From positions 245,247-309,246 of the forward strand of contig NW_022098037.1 in the NCBI RefSeq assembly GCF_002288925.2: 64,000 nt of DNA, given 5' to 3'. Shown here one piece after another: positions 35,841 through 48,968 of this stretch. Both the position numbers and the translations under genes were made by a program. Positions within the stretch are counted from its first letter, which is position 1, and the number at the start of each line of letters is the position of its first letter. This stretch comes from Delphinapterus leucas. Lineage: Eukaryota > Chordata > Mammalia > Artiodactyla > Monodontidae. Below the pieces are notes generated by a model. That model saw only the letters and a program-made list of their open reading frames with translations. It did no database searches and was not told where the DNA came from.

Positions 35841-37299
35841 CAGCACTCACCCCTTCCCAGTAGCCTTGGTTCCGCTTTGGTGTGTCAAGCCCAAGGCTCT
35901 CTCTTTTTTAGCCCAAACATCATTTGAGACAAGGTAGCTTTTTCCTCAAACTGAAAAAAGTTTCCCTCTGAGAGCGGGCTCACGTGTAGGCGGGACGTGT
36001 GGTTAGACACGGCAGGCAGGACACACAGAGTGACAACTCTGAGGGAACCAAGAAAGCCCAAAGGGGAGACAAGGTTTAGAGCTAAATCAAGATAGGATTT
36101 TGTCGCGAAGTGCAGAACTGGCAAAGGCATCATTACAAGGCATTAACCTTGTTACACACAGAAGAACAAGCAGAGGCCGGAATTCAGAAATAAATTACAC
36201 GTAATAAACTAGACAGAATAGGCTGAGAGCAACATTAGTGATTATGCCCTAAAGGGAGAGAAGGGCATGATAGAAAATAGGCCAAAAGAAAAAGAGTAAA
36301 AATAATCTCTGGACACGGGGCCGACTGCACTATTTTCTCCCTTTTTCTACTTGGCTCCCCAGGTATTAATTTCACTTTTGTGAGCAGGTTTCTCTGGAGC
36401 CTGTCTTTCTTTTGTTTGCATTTGCTGAAATGTGCAAAAGAAAGCCATTCAGAGGGTTTCTTTTTCCATTCACAGGGACCTGTCCATTTCTGTGTGTTTC
36501 CAGCACAAAAGAATCCATTTCCATTCAGCCAGAGCAGCCCTTCGAGTTTACTTGAGGTCCAAGCCCGCTCTTTCCTATTTTCTTCCAGGCTCGCTGTTGT
36601 AATTGGCTACACAATCGTGACTGTGGCCAGGATCCTCCAGGGTGAGAGGAACAAGAGCTTGGCCGGTTCCTGGTCCTTTGCAGCTGAGGAAAAGCTAGAG
36701 TCTAGTGCCGTGTCCCCAGCCATGACTCTCATTTCTTACACAGGGACTTGCTTTGCGTTGCAAGCAATTAGCAGCGGCTTAAACCATAACATCATTGTTA
36801 GTAAAAAGTTTAAAGCTTGGAAGTCTGAGCCCAGTGGTGTCCTCAGGAACCGAGGGTCTTTTGTCCTTCCCTTGCACCAATCTGTTGGTTTTCATGCTCC
36901 ATCTTGAATGTCATGGAAGCAAAAATGGCTGTCACCACTCTGCACGGGTAGCCTCACATCACAGATTCTGAAGGGAGGAAGTGAGGGAAGAGGGGCAAAT
37001 GAGTTCTCCTCAAGAGCCTCCTCTTATCAAGGAGGAAGCTTATTCCCAGAAGCTCCTCCAGTGGATTTCTTGCATCTCACAGACCCAAACTGGGCCACAT
37101 GGCCACCCCTAGCTCTAAGGGGTAGGAAAGCAAGTACCAGGCAACGGGGAATGGGATTACTGTGTGGCTTAGACTAATCATGGTTTCCCAGGCTTGGGTT
37201 TATTGCTACCTGAACAAAATTAGGGTTTTGTGGCGAAGGAGGAGGTGGGCATAACTGCCACAGGTGTGGCATCAACCGTTTGTGTTTTTAAATAAGGTC

Positions 37300-37835
37300 A
37301 TGATCGCAAACATGGATTGTGTGTTACTATGTGCCAGACGCTGTTCTTCTGAGCTTTACCTAGGCTTGTGTCTTAACTCATTCAGTCCTCATGATGAGTC
37401 TATGACATACATGCTGCTATCGTCACTTCCATTGCATAGAGGAGGAAACTGAGTCACAGAGAAGCTAAATAATGTGCCCAAAATTAGTTAGAACGTGACA
37501 GAGCCAGGACCGAAAGCCTGGAGGTCCAGCTCGCTACCCTGTACTATCCTTATTTAGTCGGAGTATTATAAAATATTCCAAGCAGCACACAGTAAGTGCA
37601 AGTTACTAATAATAATAGCAGCTAGCATGTATCAACATGTTGTTATTACTACCATCATTATTATCTCTCCCTCATAACTACCCTACCGGTCAGACACCAT
37701 TGGCCTTATTCACAGCTGAGAAGGCCAATCCCAGCAGGGTTCGATAAATTGCCCACATCACCCAGAGGATGAGAACCAAGCTTGAATGCAAACCTAACTT
37801 CTCTGACCCCTAGTCCCAGGTGGTCTGTTCTATGC
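37300..37835 (+). mobile_element. Two adjacent MIR fragments
   Basis: 37320-37520 shows 'tactatgtgccagacgctgt' and 'cattgcatagaggaggaaac'. 37600-37830 shows a second, more diverged copy ('ctcataactaccctaccggt', 'cacagctgagaaggcca'). Confidence 0.65.
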
Positions 37836-40049
37836 CACCAGCTCTCAAATTCGGGAACATTGATTTAATGGCCCTACTACTAACCCATGCTATTGATCCA
37901 GGACTTAATTTGGAAAACTTCAATTACTGAGGAACAGTCAGAAGCCAGGGAAGGATGCTGGAGAGGATGGGACAGTAATTTAGAAGCAATTTTCTCCTTG
38001 TTCATTTTCGGCTTTTGAGCCACTTCTGGGATTTTTTGGAGTCAGTCTTTCACAAACAGAATATCTCATCCCACCTTAGCCAAGACTAACTGTGATGTCA
38101 CGGTTCTTAGCTAATCTAAATAGCTACAGTTATTAAGCACCTACTGTATACCAGACGTGGGAGGACACTATCCCATTTGGTCCTTGTGGATGGATAATCA
38201 ACAGTCCACAGTCATTACTCTGTCTGTTTCGTGGGATGAGGGAAAACGGAGTCCTCCAGCCAAGTATAGTGGCGTTAGAACATTCCAGATGCCCAGGCAG
38301 AGATGACGTCCAATTCTCTGAGTTAAGCACTTCTGAGATGCTCAAATATTTAATAAAAAGAAGAGGCGTGGTCAGCCGATTTTAAGTTTGAACAATTCTG
38401 GTTTTATTTTAAAGCAAGATGTGTGGTGTGGGTTTATTTTTTTTTTTACATCTAAAGGTCACCGACTTTTCTTTTTTTCTGCTCATGGTCACGAGGCATC
38501 CTTACCTAAACAGTGATCTATTGTTCTGATTCTAGACCCACAGAGATTTTTTTTCTCAGCTTCATTTTAACAGGACAGTTCCTCATCTTCCCCGACTGTA
38601 TGAAAAGTATATTTTTAACAGGAAAAAAAAAATCTCCAATGGGTTTTCTAAAAATCTTCTTAAACTGAGTTCACTATGGAATATTGTATGCAAATAAGCC
38701 ACGTTCTCTTAGGTTATGACATCTTTTCCTTGAGCAGAGATCACCACGTTGGCGAAATCCTTGCCAGCGTGTCTTTTCCTCCCAGTGTAACTTCAACAAA
38801 GAAATACAGACGGCACTTGAAAGGCTTCAGAAATCAATTTAGTCCATGAATCCATTTAGTGTAGATGTTAATGACACTTGGTGGGTTTAAAAATAATGAA
38901 TATTTAATAATAAATTGAAAGACATAAACACTGTCGGCAGTAATATAATGAAGTTAATAAGTCTTAGCCTCCCCCTTCCTACCTCTCCCCTCTCCAAACG
39001 GGGCAGTTCTAGGAGTTGCGGTGATGCTTACAGAAGTTTGCTGGCTCTCCTATTGGTTGGAGCGTAGATGTGCCTTCGCCAACCTTAGTACAGTTGGGAA
39101 CCAAACTCTGGCAGATAAAGTATGCTATCGCACTGTTCAGTAGCTGCAGAAGGCAACGACTCCTTCTAGCTCCTATCTTCCAGAGATTTGTGTAACAAAC
39201 TCGGTTTCCTGTCGCTGAAAGCAGGAAGCAGCAGGAAGCACTCCATGCCTTTAAACAAGGAAGAAAAAGACATTTTGGTGGACACACTGTCTACTCCGGA
39301 TTTAAAGAGGGGCTTTATTTAATGATCAGGAGCGAGCATGTGATTCCATGTGCTCAGAACCTCAGACCGTTTACATGCCTTCAGGTTGAGAGTTAGGCTT
39401 TCCATTTCTTCTTCAAGAACATCAGCACCGGGTGCAGCCCTTGTGCTTAGTTCCTCTTTAGCCCTGCGGCTCTGTCTTACCTACCATCCATGACTCTCTT
39501 TCCCTCTTTGCCCTCTGAATGACCTACCCTGTCTTTGGGCTAACACACTGCACTCTTCTTGTAAATCCAGAGTCCCTCCTCTCTGCCGTCACACCCAATA
39601 GGATGGTCCGTCTCACATCTCTGGAACTGGCTTGTTTAACCTCACAGAAGCCAAACCCGTGTTAAAATAAATTTCAGCATGATCCTGCAAACAGCCATGT
39701 ATAAGACTGTCTCCCTCCCAATTCAGCGGTGGGCTCTTTTTTGGCAATAATGGGGAACTCAGTTTCATATATCAGCTGGAGGAGTGTTAAATGGATGGCT
39801 AGCTCACTGCTGGCAATCAGTACATGTTAATACACAGTAAAAATTGGCTTTCCATGGGTTGGGCAAGCGTGGTGATTCTGCCGATAAAGGGGATAAAAGG
39901 TTGTTCCTGGGGATCTTGTCTAAGAAAATGTATTTGGGGCTCCAGTAAGGATCCTTCCCAGGTGGGCATGAGTGACATTTTATCATCATGAGAATTATCA
40001 CTGTTAAAAATTATCTTTTTTTTATTTGTGCGTTTGTGTGCATGTTCAG

Positions 40050-40190
40050 AATGACAAGGATCAACCTGAAAGAGTCCAACCAATCGCATCATCTACCTTG
40101 ATCCATTCCGACCTGACATCCGTTTATGGCACCGTGGTAATGAACAGGACTGTTTTATTCTTGGGGACTGGAAATGGCCAGTTACTTAAG
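40050..40190 (+). CDS. PLXNC1: PLXNC1 coding exon 2: Sema domain, late blades
   Basis: This 141-base exon encodes 47 residues (354-400), starting NDKDQPERVQPIASS and ending GTGNGQLLK. A T-rich tract and CAG acceptor precede it, and a GTTAGT donor follows. It joins exon 1 and exon 3 in phase 0. The text VYGTVVMNRTVLFLGTGNGQLLK is the characteristic C-terminal Sema motif (VFLGTxxGxLxKV type) found in semaphorins and plexins. A sequon is present at N385. The first residues after the junction differ from the human protein as I remember it, which fits a variable loop. Intron 1 upstream is 17.6 kb, as expected for a long first intron in plexin genes. Confidence 0.95.
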
Positions 40191-41079
40191 GTTAGTTTTC
40201 TGTGCCTTCTTCCATGTCGATTTTAGTATTGATCCATTTTGTGCTTTTGTATTTTGTATTTTTTATTGCTTCTGGGTTATACACAAGACCATACCAACTG
40301 CTTTGTGCACTGCCCGGAGACACCTCCCCTCACGGAAATGGCCTTAAAGAAATTTCTGGAAATCTATTTGTAATAACCTCCTACTCATGTATGGAAGTGG
40401 CAGACCCCTTGATTCCTGGGAACTTGCCAAGACGGTTCCCTTCCTTACTCACAGGCTGCCTGGGTGAGGCACATGGGGACCTGGCCCCTACCGCATCCAG
40501 GCTCACCCTCCTAAGACTTTTAACTTTTCAATTCTATCTCCTTTATAATGGAAATGTACAAAGCACCTGATTTCTCACAACTTCAAAGAGGTAAAAGATT
40601 ATAGGGCTAAAAAGAAGAAATAAACAGATGTTCCTTCTCCCCAGCCCACCTGCCACCCGCAGAGGGGGTGGTTCATTTTCTAACCTTCCTACCCACACCC
40701 ACCACAGAGAGGTTAGAAATCTCAAACCCTCTGAGGCTCCGCTCGCCTTTTATCTCTGAGAACTATTTATTTCCACTGTGCGGATACACCACTGGCCGAG
40801 TTGAGATTTTTATTCACTGGGGGAAAGGTGCAGGGGGAAGGAGAAGAAAATAAACTCAGAGATAACACATGACTTGTCTGAAATTATATAGCAGTTATCA
40901 ATTTCTTCAGCAAGCATTTACTGAGCACCTTCTGTGACCTCCGCCAGCATTCGTGGTTGAGAATTGCACTGTTTCTTTCACCCTGGGCGGATTCTCCTTT
41001 GCCTCTCTATAGCCAGTCAATTTACTGTCAGCTCAGATTCTAAACTGAATATTAACAGATTTGTTTTCTCAGCTGATCT

Positions 41080-41180
41080 CCCACTGATAACTAGCTGTGT
41101 GACTTGAGGTAAATCTGTTAACCTCTCTGAGCCTCCATTTCCTCATCTGTAAAATGAGATTGTACTAGATGACCTAAGAA
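41080..41180 (+). mobile_element. MIR SINE 3' fragment
   Basis: 'aactagctgtgtgacttgag' followed by 'ctcatctgtaaaatgagatt'. Confidence 0.75.
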
Positions 41181-41244
41181 ACCCCTTTCTCTTCCGGTTG
41201 TCTCTAATTAGCCAAACCTGCTTGCTTGCTTGCTTTCTCCAAAT

Positions 41245-41605
41245 GTGCCTTGTGTGCTGCTCCCACACCTTTGCTCACACTGTACCCCTTTCCTGGATTG
41301 CACTCTTTTTCTCTCTGCTTTACTGAATCCTGCATATCTATGCTTTGGCTCAGCTCAAACTCCGCCTCCTCTCTGAGGACTCGGAAGCCTGGAGTGATCA
41401 CGTTTCTCCCTCATCTCCTGAAATACTCATTGTCTGTATCATTCTTTTGGCTCATTACAAATGTCTTGCTTTGATGCCTAACCTTTGCACTTGTGTTTGT
41501 CTTGCCTTCCCAGCTTGATTTTAAGCTTCTTGAGAAGGGGGCCAGGAATTCCCACAGCCTGATACAGTGCTGAGTGCCTGGTAGATACTTGATTTAATCT
41601 GTTTT
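41245..41605 (+). mobile_element. L2 LINE 3' end, sense
   Basis: 'tggctcagctcaaactccgc', 'attttaagcttcttgagaag' and 'gatacagtgctgagtgcctg' are L2 3' blocks in the right order. Confidence 0.75.
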
Positions 41606-42239
41606 CTTTGGAGGAAACCCAGTAACATATGGGAGGGGGTTTGTTTGTATACACATGCTTTTAAAATATACATTGATCATCTTTCCTTTTGTGTTACTTT
41701 ATTTCCTGGGGAAAGGTAAATACCCACCAGTCCTTGTATACAAGTTGCTCAGTGCCGTGAGGCAATGTCTGGAGCTACACCAAGCTGGTCAGACTAATTG
41801 GACCCATTCGCCTGGCGGAAGAAGTTTCCATCAATCCTTACTGGGTCTCCTTGCCAGTTATCTCTTCAGATTTGGGATATTTTTGACGAGTGTTTTGACA
41901 AGAACACTGTTTCCCCAAAGCAGAGCCAACCAAACTGTTAGATGGTAAATTGGAGGTGAAGGAACACTGGCTATAAATAGTTTCCCATGGGACGGCCTGG
42001 TTTCGCCTGTCCTGTTTGTTCACCCCAGTGGTTCGTGTGCAGCTGGCCGGTGTTTAGTGGTGCTGTGCTGCCAAGGGGTGGAACTGAGCTGCAGCTTCAA
42101 GGCTGCTGAGGAAGAGACGGCTGACCCAAGTCTCACTTTCCTCGGCATCTGTACGGGCCTCACCTTCAAAAGCCACATCTGTGGCTGTGTTCTTAGGGTT
42201 CCAGTAACAAAGGCAGGTTGGTTTTCTGTTTGTTTTGTG

Positions 42240-42480
42240 ACTGCTAACATTTATATAGTGCTCATTACTCTACCTGTTCTCATTCAGTCCCCTCCACCAC
42301 TCAGTGAGGTAGACACACTCTTCTCATTTTATAGATAAGGGAACCGGGGCCCAGAGAAGCTGCACGATTTGTCCAAGGTCACCCATGGCAGAGCAGGGGT
42401 TTGAACCGGGAAGCACTTCAGAGACCACACTGTTATGTCTCAGGCTACACCGACTTGGTAGCTTCTGCCTCAGGCACGGG
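42240..42480 (+). mobile_element. MIR SINE fragment
   Basis: 'actgctaacatttatatagt', 'cattttatagataagggaac' and 'tgtccaaggtcacccatggc' give MIR order. Confidence 0.75.
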
Positions 42481-43299
42481 CAACCACTCTGTGAGGGTTC
42501 TCTGGGGGGAGTGGGAAGCATGTTGCTAGGGAGTCACATGGCAGTGGGAGTGGAGCGGGTTCAGGGTTCTTAGAAGCTCAGGGAAGAATCCCAGCTTGAG
42601 AAGAAGGCAGACCGTCTGGCTGAGGGAATACCTCACTGGCATGATAACTTCTTGGGAGTCAAACCCCACCCCCAGCTTCCCTCAGGAAGGTTCTACCCCT
42701 CAGGAGGAGGTTGGGAGGGGAGAGTGTGAGCTGACTGGGCCCCGCCAGGCTCCCGAGGACAGCCCAGCCATCCCCAAGACTCCCCTATGTATCCTGCGTA
42801 CAGATGCTTGGGTGCAGCCCCTGAAATCACCCAGAGTCCTGAAGCCCCAGGATTGTGTAGACGATTTGGAAGGCACAGAGAATCTCCAGATCCCTGTATT
42901 CAAACACTTCAGGCTTGTCCCTTGCCAGACTCGTCACCAGAACTGTTAGAAAAGACGAACATTGATAGACACAAGCTTGGCTTCTTCAGCCACAGAGTGG
43001 AGGTACTAATGAGCAGAGAAAAACAAAAGCCAACCCAAGGCAGCCTGCAGGAGCAGGAGAAGAAGGGGCTTGGATCACCCACAGCCTGACTCTTCAATTT
43101 CCCTGGTGATCAAGAGTTGATGGCCTTTCGACAGACGCCAGGCACTGTACTATATGCCTGGTTGGAGGAGAGGCAGGAAATAGCATTTGGGGGCCAATTG
43201 CTCTTTTTGACCAACACATACACGGACCCTCTGATTTCCTAAATCTCTGAAAACCTCACAGAGCTTTCATAGAGTTTGGTACAATTTTAAATATCATAT

Positions 43300-43620
43300 T
43301 ACTGAAGTGATTTTTTTTCTTATTTTAAGAGTAATGCATGCTCTTGGAGAAAGTTGCAGAGTAGCGGGGTATGAGGGGAAAGCAAAGAAAAAATACCCCC
43401 AGTTTTCTTATGTAGAGGCAGCTGTTGTCAGCATTTTAGACTCTTTTTTTTACATAGTTGAGGTCAGACTCTATTCAGTTTTGCATCCTTTTTTTCTTCA
43501 GTTAATGAGGGAAAATGCTTATATTAAAAAGTTACAGCAAACTGTAAAGTCTTTTAAAATAGCTGTATCATATTCTATTATACGGAAACATTATTTTGAG
43601 CTTAAGCCGAGATATTGAAT
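43300..43620 (-). mobile_element. Possible old L1 3' fragment, antisense
   Basis: 'agagtaatgcatgctcttgg' followed by 'tagctgtatcatattctatt' fits old L1 3'UTR sequence in reverse. A 103-codon open frame lies inside and is not taken as a gene. Confidence 0.4.
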
Positions 43621-44309
43621 CACTTTTAAAGTGACTTTAAAGACATGCACTCTTCCGAGTCATCTGGCACTACCTCTGAAGGTAAGATGTTATTGATGAT
43701 GAGTGGAAAAAATTAAAGATTTCACAATATGCTAATACCTTTACTGCCCTCTTCTACTTTTATTTCTAAATCCCTTTGTAAGGTTTTAGAAAACCTGAAG
43801 GAATTTGGAACTGAAAGCGTCCTTTGCGAATATCTCATCTGCCCCCTTATTATCGACTTGCCATCCTAGTGGTTGTGAGACAGATTATGTCCAGTCACTT
43901 TTTCCTCTGGATATTTCCTCATTTTACTTCCTTTCTGAGCATGATTGCATGCTATAATTTTTCAGCCGTCAGCATCCTCACTGAGATCAGCTGAAAAAGT
44001 AGAGCCACACTGAACTCCGTTTTTGGGAATTCACATCCCACGTGTTGTGTGGCCAGGATGCTGCCATGTGTACTCATTCTTATAAACACGTGCTCTTTCT
44101 CCAGCTTGTGGTACAGACTATGGTGCAGTTTGGATTCCTTTGAGCTGACTCTGTTGCATGTAGAAAATGGTCCTTATTTCAAGGGCAGAATTGAATATTT
44201 TGAACTTTTCCGGGTGGTAAAATAAGTAGTGAAATTTGAAATTTGTAACTTCACCCATGCCCATTAACCTTTCTTGTAAGCAAAGAAGAGAAGAAGGCAG
44301 TAGGCGAGG

Positions 44310-44465
44310 AATAATAACAGCTAACATTTCTGAGCTCTTACTATGTGCCGGGCATTAGAACCAGTGTCTGCATGGGTTTACTAGTTCAGTACTATGAGCG
44401 TTCCCACTTTATAAATGAAAAAACCTGAGGCTCTGAGAGGTTAGGTAACTTGCTCAAGGTGATTT
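44310..44465 (+). mobile_element. MIR SINE fragment
   Basis: 'gctcttactatgtgccgggc' and 'gaggctctgagaggttaggt' with 'cttgctcaaggtgattt'. Confidence 0.8.
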
Positions 44466-45633
44466 GAATGGAAGCAACCAGTCTCCCAAACAAACTGCAC
44501 TGATAATTCAGATGTGTTCTCTAGAGCTTGGGAGAGTTTGTGGAACTGGTTTTTATTTTGTATTTTCTAGTGTCGGAATATCTGGGTTAACATCAAGATG
44601 CAAGTATTTGAGGTTTCATGAGAAGGTTCTATGGCTTCTGTGGTTTTAGGGACAGCTTGCTGACAACCCAGCTGAGTGCAGACTTCTGTGTTAGAGGAAG
44701 GTGGAGCCCTCTCCTCTTGGGGCTACAAGTAGCTCCTGGGAGCCTCTGAACCCCCTTAGGAACCCCTGCTTTTCCCCAGTGAACTCCTTTAGAGCAATGG
44801 TAGGAAATCTGTGTTCAAGTTGATTTTTAGAATGGCTCCAGCAACAGGAGGCTAGGGTTGGGGTCTCCAACATCCTTAGGCCTAAAGCAGGGTTCAGGAT
44901 TCAGGAAGCCATATCATGCTCTTTCCCCATATCCAGCAGAGAAGCACCACGCCCCCGCTGAGTCCGGACTGGCTACCTATGTAGCTCTCCAAACTCTGCT
45001 CCTACTAGTGGATGTCATTTATCCAAACCATGGAGTGAGATTCAGCCCATTTCCAGAAAGTTCTTCCTGCCTCCAAACTGTATAACCTTTGAAGAGTCTG
45101 CCTTGACGCTGGTTTTTAAAGTTTTCGAGTGAAAAATAAGAGAAAACAAAAACAGGTCTTTTCTAAAGCCAAGCTCTATTTATACTCTGAACATTGTACA
45201 TTCTGAACATTATACAGAATGTTCAAATAAGAGGAGGCCATGAGAAGCCCAGGACAGGACCTGGGACTGGAAGTGGGGGGGGACATGGACGCTGAGCTGA
45301 GGGAACAGACCAAAAAGTAAAGGCAGTGGGAACTGTCAGAACTTGAAAGTGGGCTCCGTGGTTGGCTGTTGAGAAAGTCATGTCCAAGTTTACCCCCATC
45401 TCATTCCTTCCAGCGTGTGAGTGTGCAGGGACTCCCCGATTCGGAACAAATTCGCCCGTGTAATCCACAAATCTAGAACTCATGGTTCAGGCTGTATGCT
45501 TCTCTTACTACTTACATCAAAATCAGTAGATTGGAAACCAGAGAGTAATTTGCTTTAATCTTTATATTTCATTTTTATTATTACTCCTACTTACTGAAGC
45601 ACAGTAAATGCTATTGGATAATTACCTTGCTTT

Positions 45634-45638
<5 letters not shown>

Positions 45639-45669
<31 letters not shown>
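45639..45669 (+). repeat. (GT)15 microsatellite
   Basis: Uninterrupted GT repeat of about 30 bases. Confidence 0.95.
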
Positions 45670-46224
45670 TTTAAGTCTCCTTTGCAGCATTTCTTAGAAA
45701 CTGCTGATGGAAAAAAAAATAAGTGAGAAGAATGTTTGGTTTACCCTTTACCTGGTCAGCCTCACAGAGTGAGGTATAAGAAAAGAAATTTGGTGTAAAA
45801 TATTTTAGCATTTTGAACACCCATGGCTTTCCCATGTCATGTTAATAGTAAAGAAAAAAACAGAAATAGTCTTTTGTTTAATTTTTCTCCCCCTCATTTT
45901 CCTCACCAGGCTGTCTTTTCCGTGGATGGTGTTGTACTTGTAATGCAGCTAATTGTATGGTGTGGAAGTCTCACACACCATACATTTCAGGACTGTAGCT
46001 GGGAGGGTTGTTGTTGGTTTTTTTGTTTTGTTTGTTTGTTGGTTTTTTTGTATGCAGTGAAAATCCCAAGGCTAGTTAATCGCCTGCCATGAGGCTTCAG
46101 GAAGATGTCAACAGAAACAATATGTTGACACTCACTGAAGTTCTCCATCGGGGAAAATTTGTTTTCCACACGGGCTGCAGCTGGAAAAATCTGAAGAGCC
46201 CTATAAAATCTTGAACGCTAATAG

Positions 46225-46530
46225 AGTATGTTTTTTCATTTAATAAATATTTATTGGGCACCTTTTATGTGCCAGGCACTGTTCTGGGTGCCAAGGATAT
46301 AAAAGCGAACAAAACCAACAGTGCCCCTGCTCTCATGGTGGGAAGAAAAAGACAGAAAACAACTAAATGGATTAACCAGTAATGAAGTCATTTCACATGG
46401 TGATAAGTGCTGTGGAGAAAACAGAGTGATGTGTAGAGAGGGACAGTGGGGTACGGTAGAAAGGTGACCAGGGAAGGCTTCTCAGAGGAGGTGACATTTG
46501 AGATGGATGAAGGGGTATGTAAGAATATAC
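46225..46530 (-). mobile_element. L2 LINE 3' end, antisense
   Basis: 'attgggcaccttttatgtgc', 'caggcactgttctgggtgcc' and 'aggcttctcagaggaggtga' follow the antisense L2 order. Confidence 0.8.
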
Positions 46531-47089
46531 GTGGCAGAGGCTCAGGTTGACTTCAGATTAGATCTATATTAAGGTCGTATGCTGGAAGCAATAGATGAAA
46601 ATCCACATCATGCCCGAGGAGTGTGTGTGTATTGAATGCATTTTCTCTTATGCAAAATTCAACCCATTTTGGGTTTCTGTGACTCACCGTTACTTCCTGA
46701 ATCGCTTCACTTATCGTATTCTTTTCCGAGGCGGCCCAGCTCCAGTCTTGCTGGCTTTCTTTCTGTGTTGATGTTGATGTGACTTTTGCAGTTGGAAGAT
46801 CTAAGTGTTCCACCGATGCCCCTGTGCTGGGCTGGGCTCTGTGGGTGGGGGTGGGGTTGGAGGTGATATTAACAGAAATCCAGAGGAGGAGGAGATCCTT
46901 CCTGTAGTCATCTGAGAGAGACGAGGGCCGTGCTGAAGCAGAGACCCCAGTCCCTCTGTGCAGCACGTTGCTTTAGTAAAATTAAAGATGTGATGAAAAT
47001 GGAAACTTCCTTGGGGGTACGGAGATCCTTCTCTGCATGATCTAGAGAAAAGGAAAACCATTGGACCCACTCATCCTCAAACACTTTTA

Positions 47090-47620
47090 AAATTTAAATT
47101 GCATGTATTTATTTTTACAGACAATACATTAACAGTGTTCAAAGCTCAAAAGAACCAAGAAGGTCACCCATTCTTGACTTCTGGGGCAACCAGTGGTAAT
47201 GGTTTAGAGATATTTTATATATGTCTGTGAGCAAAAGGGGAAGATAGTCTTTCTCCCCTTTTATTAAACATATATGTTATATATGTGTATATACATGTAT
47301 ATATACATATTTAATATAGCATGGTAAACATAACATATAATACATAAAGAGCTTTCTGATTCCTTTCATTGCTAAATAGTATTCCATTGCTTGCACCATA
47401 GTTTAGTTAACCAGGTCCCTATTGTTGGACGTTTCGGTTGTTTCAGTCTTTTGTTAGAACACATGATGCTGCAATAAATACCTATTACATATATCATTAT
47501 ATATGTATATATGAGGGAGTGTGGGATCTAAGGGTATGTGCTTTATAGTGTTGAGAGATAACGCCAAATTACCTTCCAGAGAAGTCTCACTCCCACCAAC
47601 AATGAAGCATACCCCTTTAA
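47090..47620 (-). mobile_element. Old L1 3' fragment, antisense, with an AT-rich TATATG patch
   Basis: 'gctaaatagtattccattgc', 'gtccctattgttggacgttt' and 'gatgctgcaataaatac' are antisense L1M-type 3' blocks. A TATATG/TATACA-rich patch lies at about 47270-47320. Confidence 0.65.
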
Positions 47621-47949
47621 ACCCAGCACCTGCAGTTATCAGGACAAGCTTCACTGTTGGCCTCTCGAGGTAGCTTGTTCAGGAAACTGGTTGGCAAATC
47701 CTGGTACATGTACACTTTGGTAATTTAAAGAGAAAAAAAAAGCAAGCAAGAAAGGCTTCCCTGCCATAAGTCCAAGTTCTAGAGAGAATACTGATGCTTC
47801 ATCTCTAAGGTATCAAGTAAATAAATCTGTATTGACCCAAATAAGATCTTTCTAGCCCCTTACCCATCTGTATCCACCATGCTCCAAAAATAAATAAAAT
47901 AAAATAAGCTCTAATAACAACTGCAGTGCAGCTCCTAACTCACTTAAAA

Positions 47950-48565
47950 TGGATGAGTGGTGGTGTTTTGGAAATTGTTTTTATTTACTTCTAAATTTTA
48001 AAGCAAATCCCAGACACTGTGTCATTTCACCCCCTACGTATTTCATTATGCATAAAAAACTATGATCATTTCTTTAAATCACCATAATCATAAAGCTATG
48101 ATTGCAAGTAACAAAATCATCAGTAATTCTTCAGAATTATCTAATATCGAGTCCATACAACTAAATTTTCCTGATTGACTCAAGAATGTCTTTTTAAAAT
48201 TGTTTTGTCCAAATTGGTATCTGAACAAGGTCCTCAAATGACATTGAGGTGGTTCTGTTTCTCTTAATCTGAGTGACCTCCTCCTATCCTATGATTCACC
48301 TCTGTTGACTTTTTGAGGAAAGGAAGTCTGTTGTCCTGTGGAATGTCTCACACCGTGGATTTGGCTGTTCACTTTCTTGTGGCGCCATTTAGCTTGTTCC
48401 TCTGCCCCTTCTGTTTCCTAATGCTAAATGGAAGTTAGCACTAAGGCTTGATCAGATTCGGCTTCAGCTTTATTGGCAAGAATGCTTCATAGGTGTTTCT
48501 GCCAGATGATGGTTTTAACGTGATGAATTCATCAAGAGAGATCTGGGCAGCAGCCTTCTCCTGAG
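47950..48565 (-). mobile_element. Old L1 (L1M-type) 3' fragment, antisense
   Basis: 'aaagcaaatcccagacactg', 'gtccatacaactaaattttc', 'ggatttggctgttcactttc' and 'gcaagaatgcttcatagg' occur in the order of an antisense L1M 3'UTR. Confidence 0.65.
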
Positions 48566-48778
48566 CCTCACTTGAGAATGTTTCTATCGATCTTTAAATC
48601 TGGCTTCCTATCTCTCCCCCTCTATACAAGCACTTTCCAAGAACCTGATCAGCTGTTTGAATCTGAGCTGATTAATAAAGAATGTGAATTAGAGATGGGA
48701 CGACAGGAGCCTGGCAAGTCCACACTTGGTCAGTGGCTGCCTGATGTCTCCCTGGGCTCATAGGTTTCTGTAGGCCAG

Positions 48779-48968
48779 GGTCTCTAATAGAACTTTCCAC
48801 GATGATGGAAATGTTCTATATCCGCACATACAATATGATAGCCGCTAGCCGTATGTGGCTAGTGATTACTTGAAATGTGACTAGTGTAACTAAGGAAGTG
48901 AATTTTTAATTTAATTTAAATTTAAACAGCCATGTGTGGCTAACGGCTACCATATTGGATGGTGCAGC
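48779..48968 (+). mobile_element. Second copy of the DNA transposon seen at 1041
   Basis: 'taatagaactttccacgatg', 'gctagccgtatgtggctagt' and 'ggctaacggctaccatattg' parallel the copy at 1041-1245 block for block. Confidence 0.65.

Larger units (their letters stand above)
22494..40049 (+). other. PLXNC1: PLXNC1 intron 1
   Basis: 17,556 bases between a GTAAGT donor and a T-rich CAG acceptor. The first 400 bases are still CpG-island DNA. The exon 1 frame reads through for 66 more codons to a stop at 22692. An AATAAA lies at 23380. The middle and 3' parts hold MIR, L2 and hAT-type repeats, listed separately. The stretches 23500-26480, 31720-33360, 34200-35090 and 37850-40040 show no confident repeat or gene. 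Confidence 0.9.

Noticed and set aside
40202..40570. 122-codon + frame just after exon 2
   Set aside because: Different frame from exon 2, begins after the donor, and shows no plexin homology.
46553..46966. 137-codon antisense frame in intron 2
   Set aside because: No domain; downstream of an L2 fragment and without splice context in a sense-transcribed intron.
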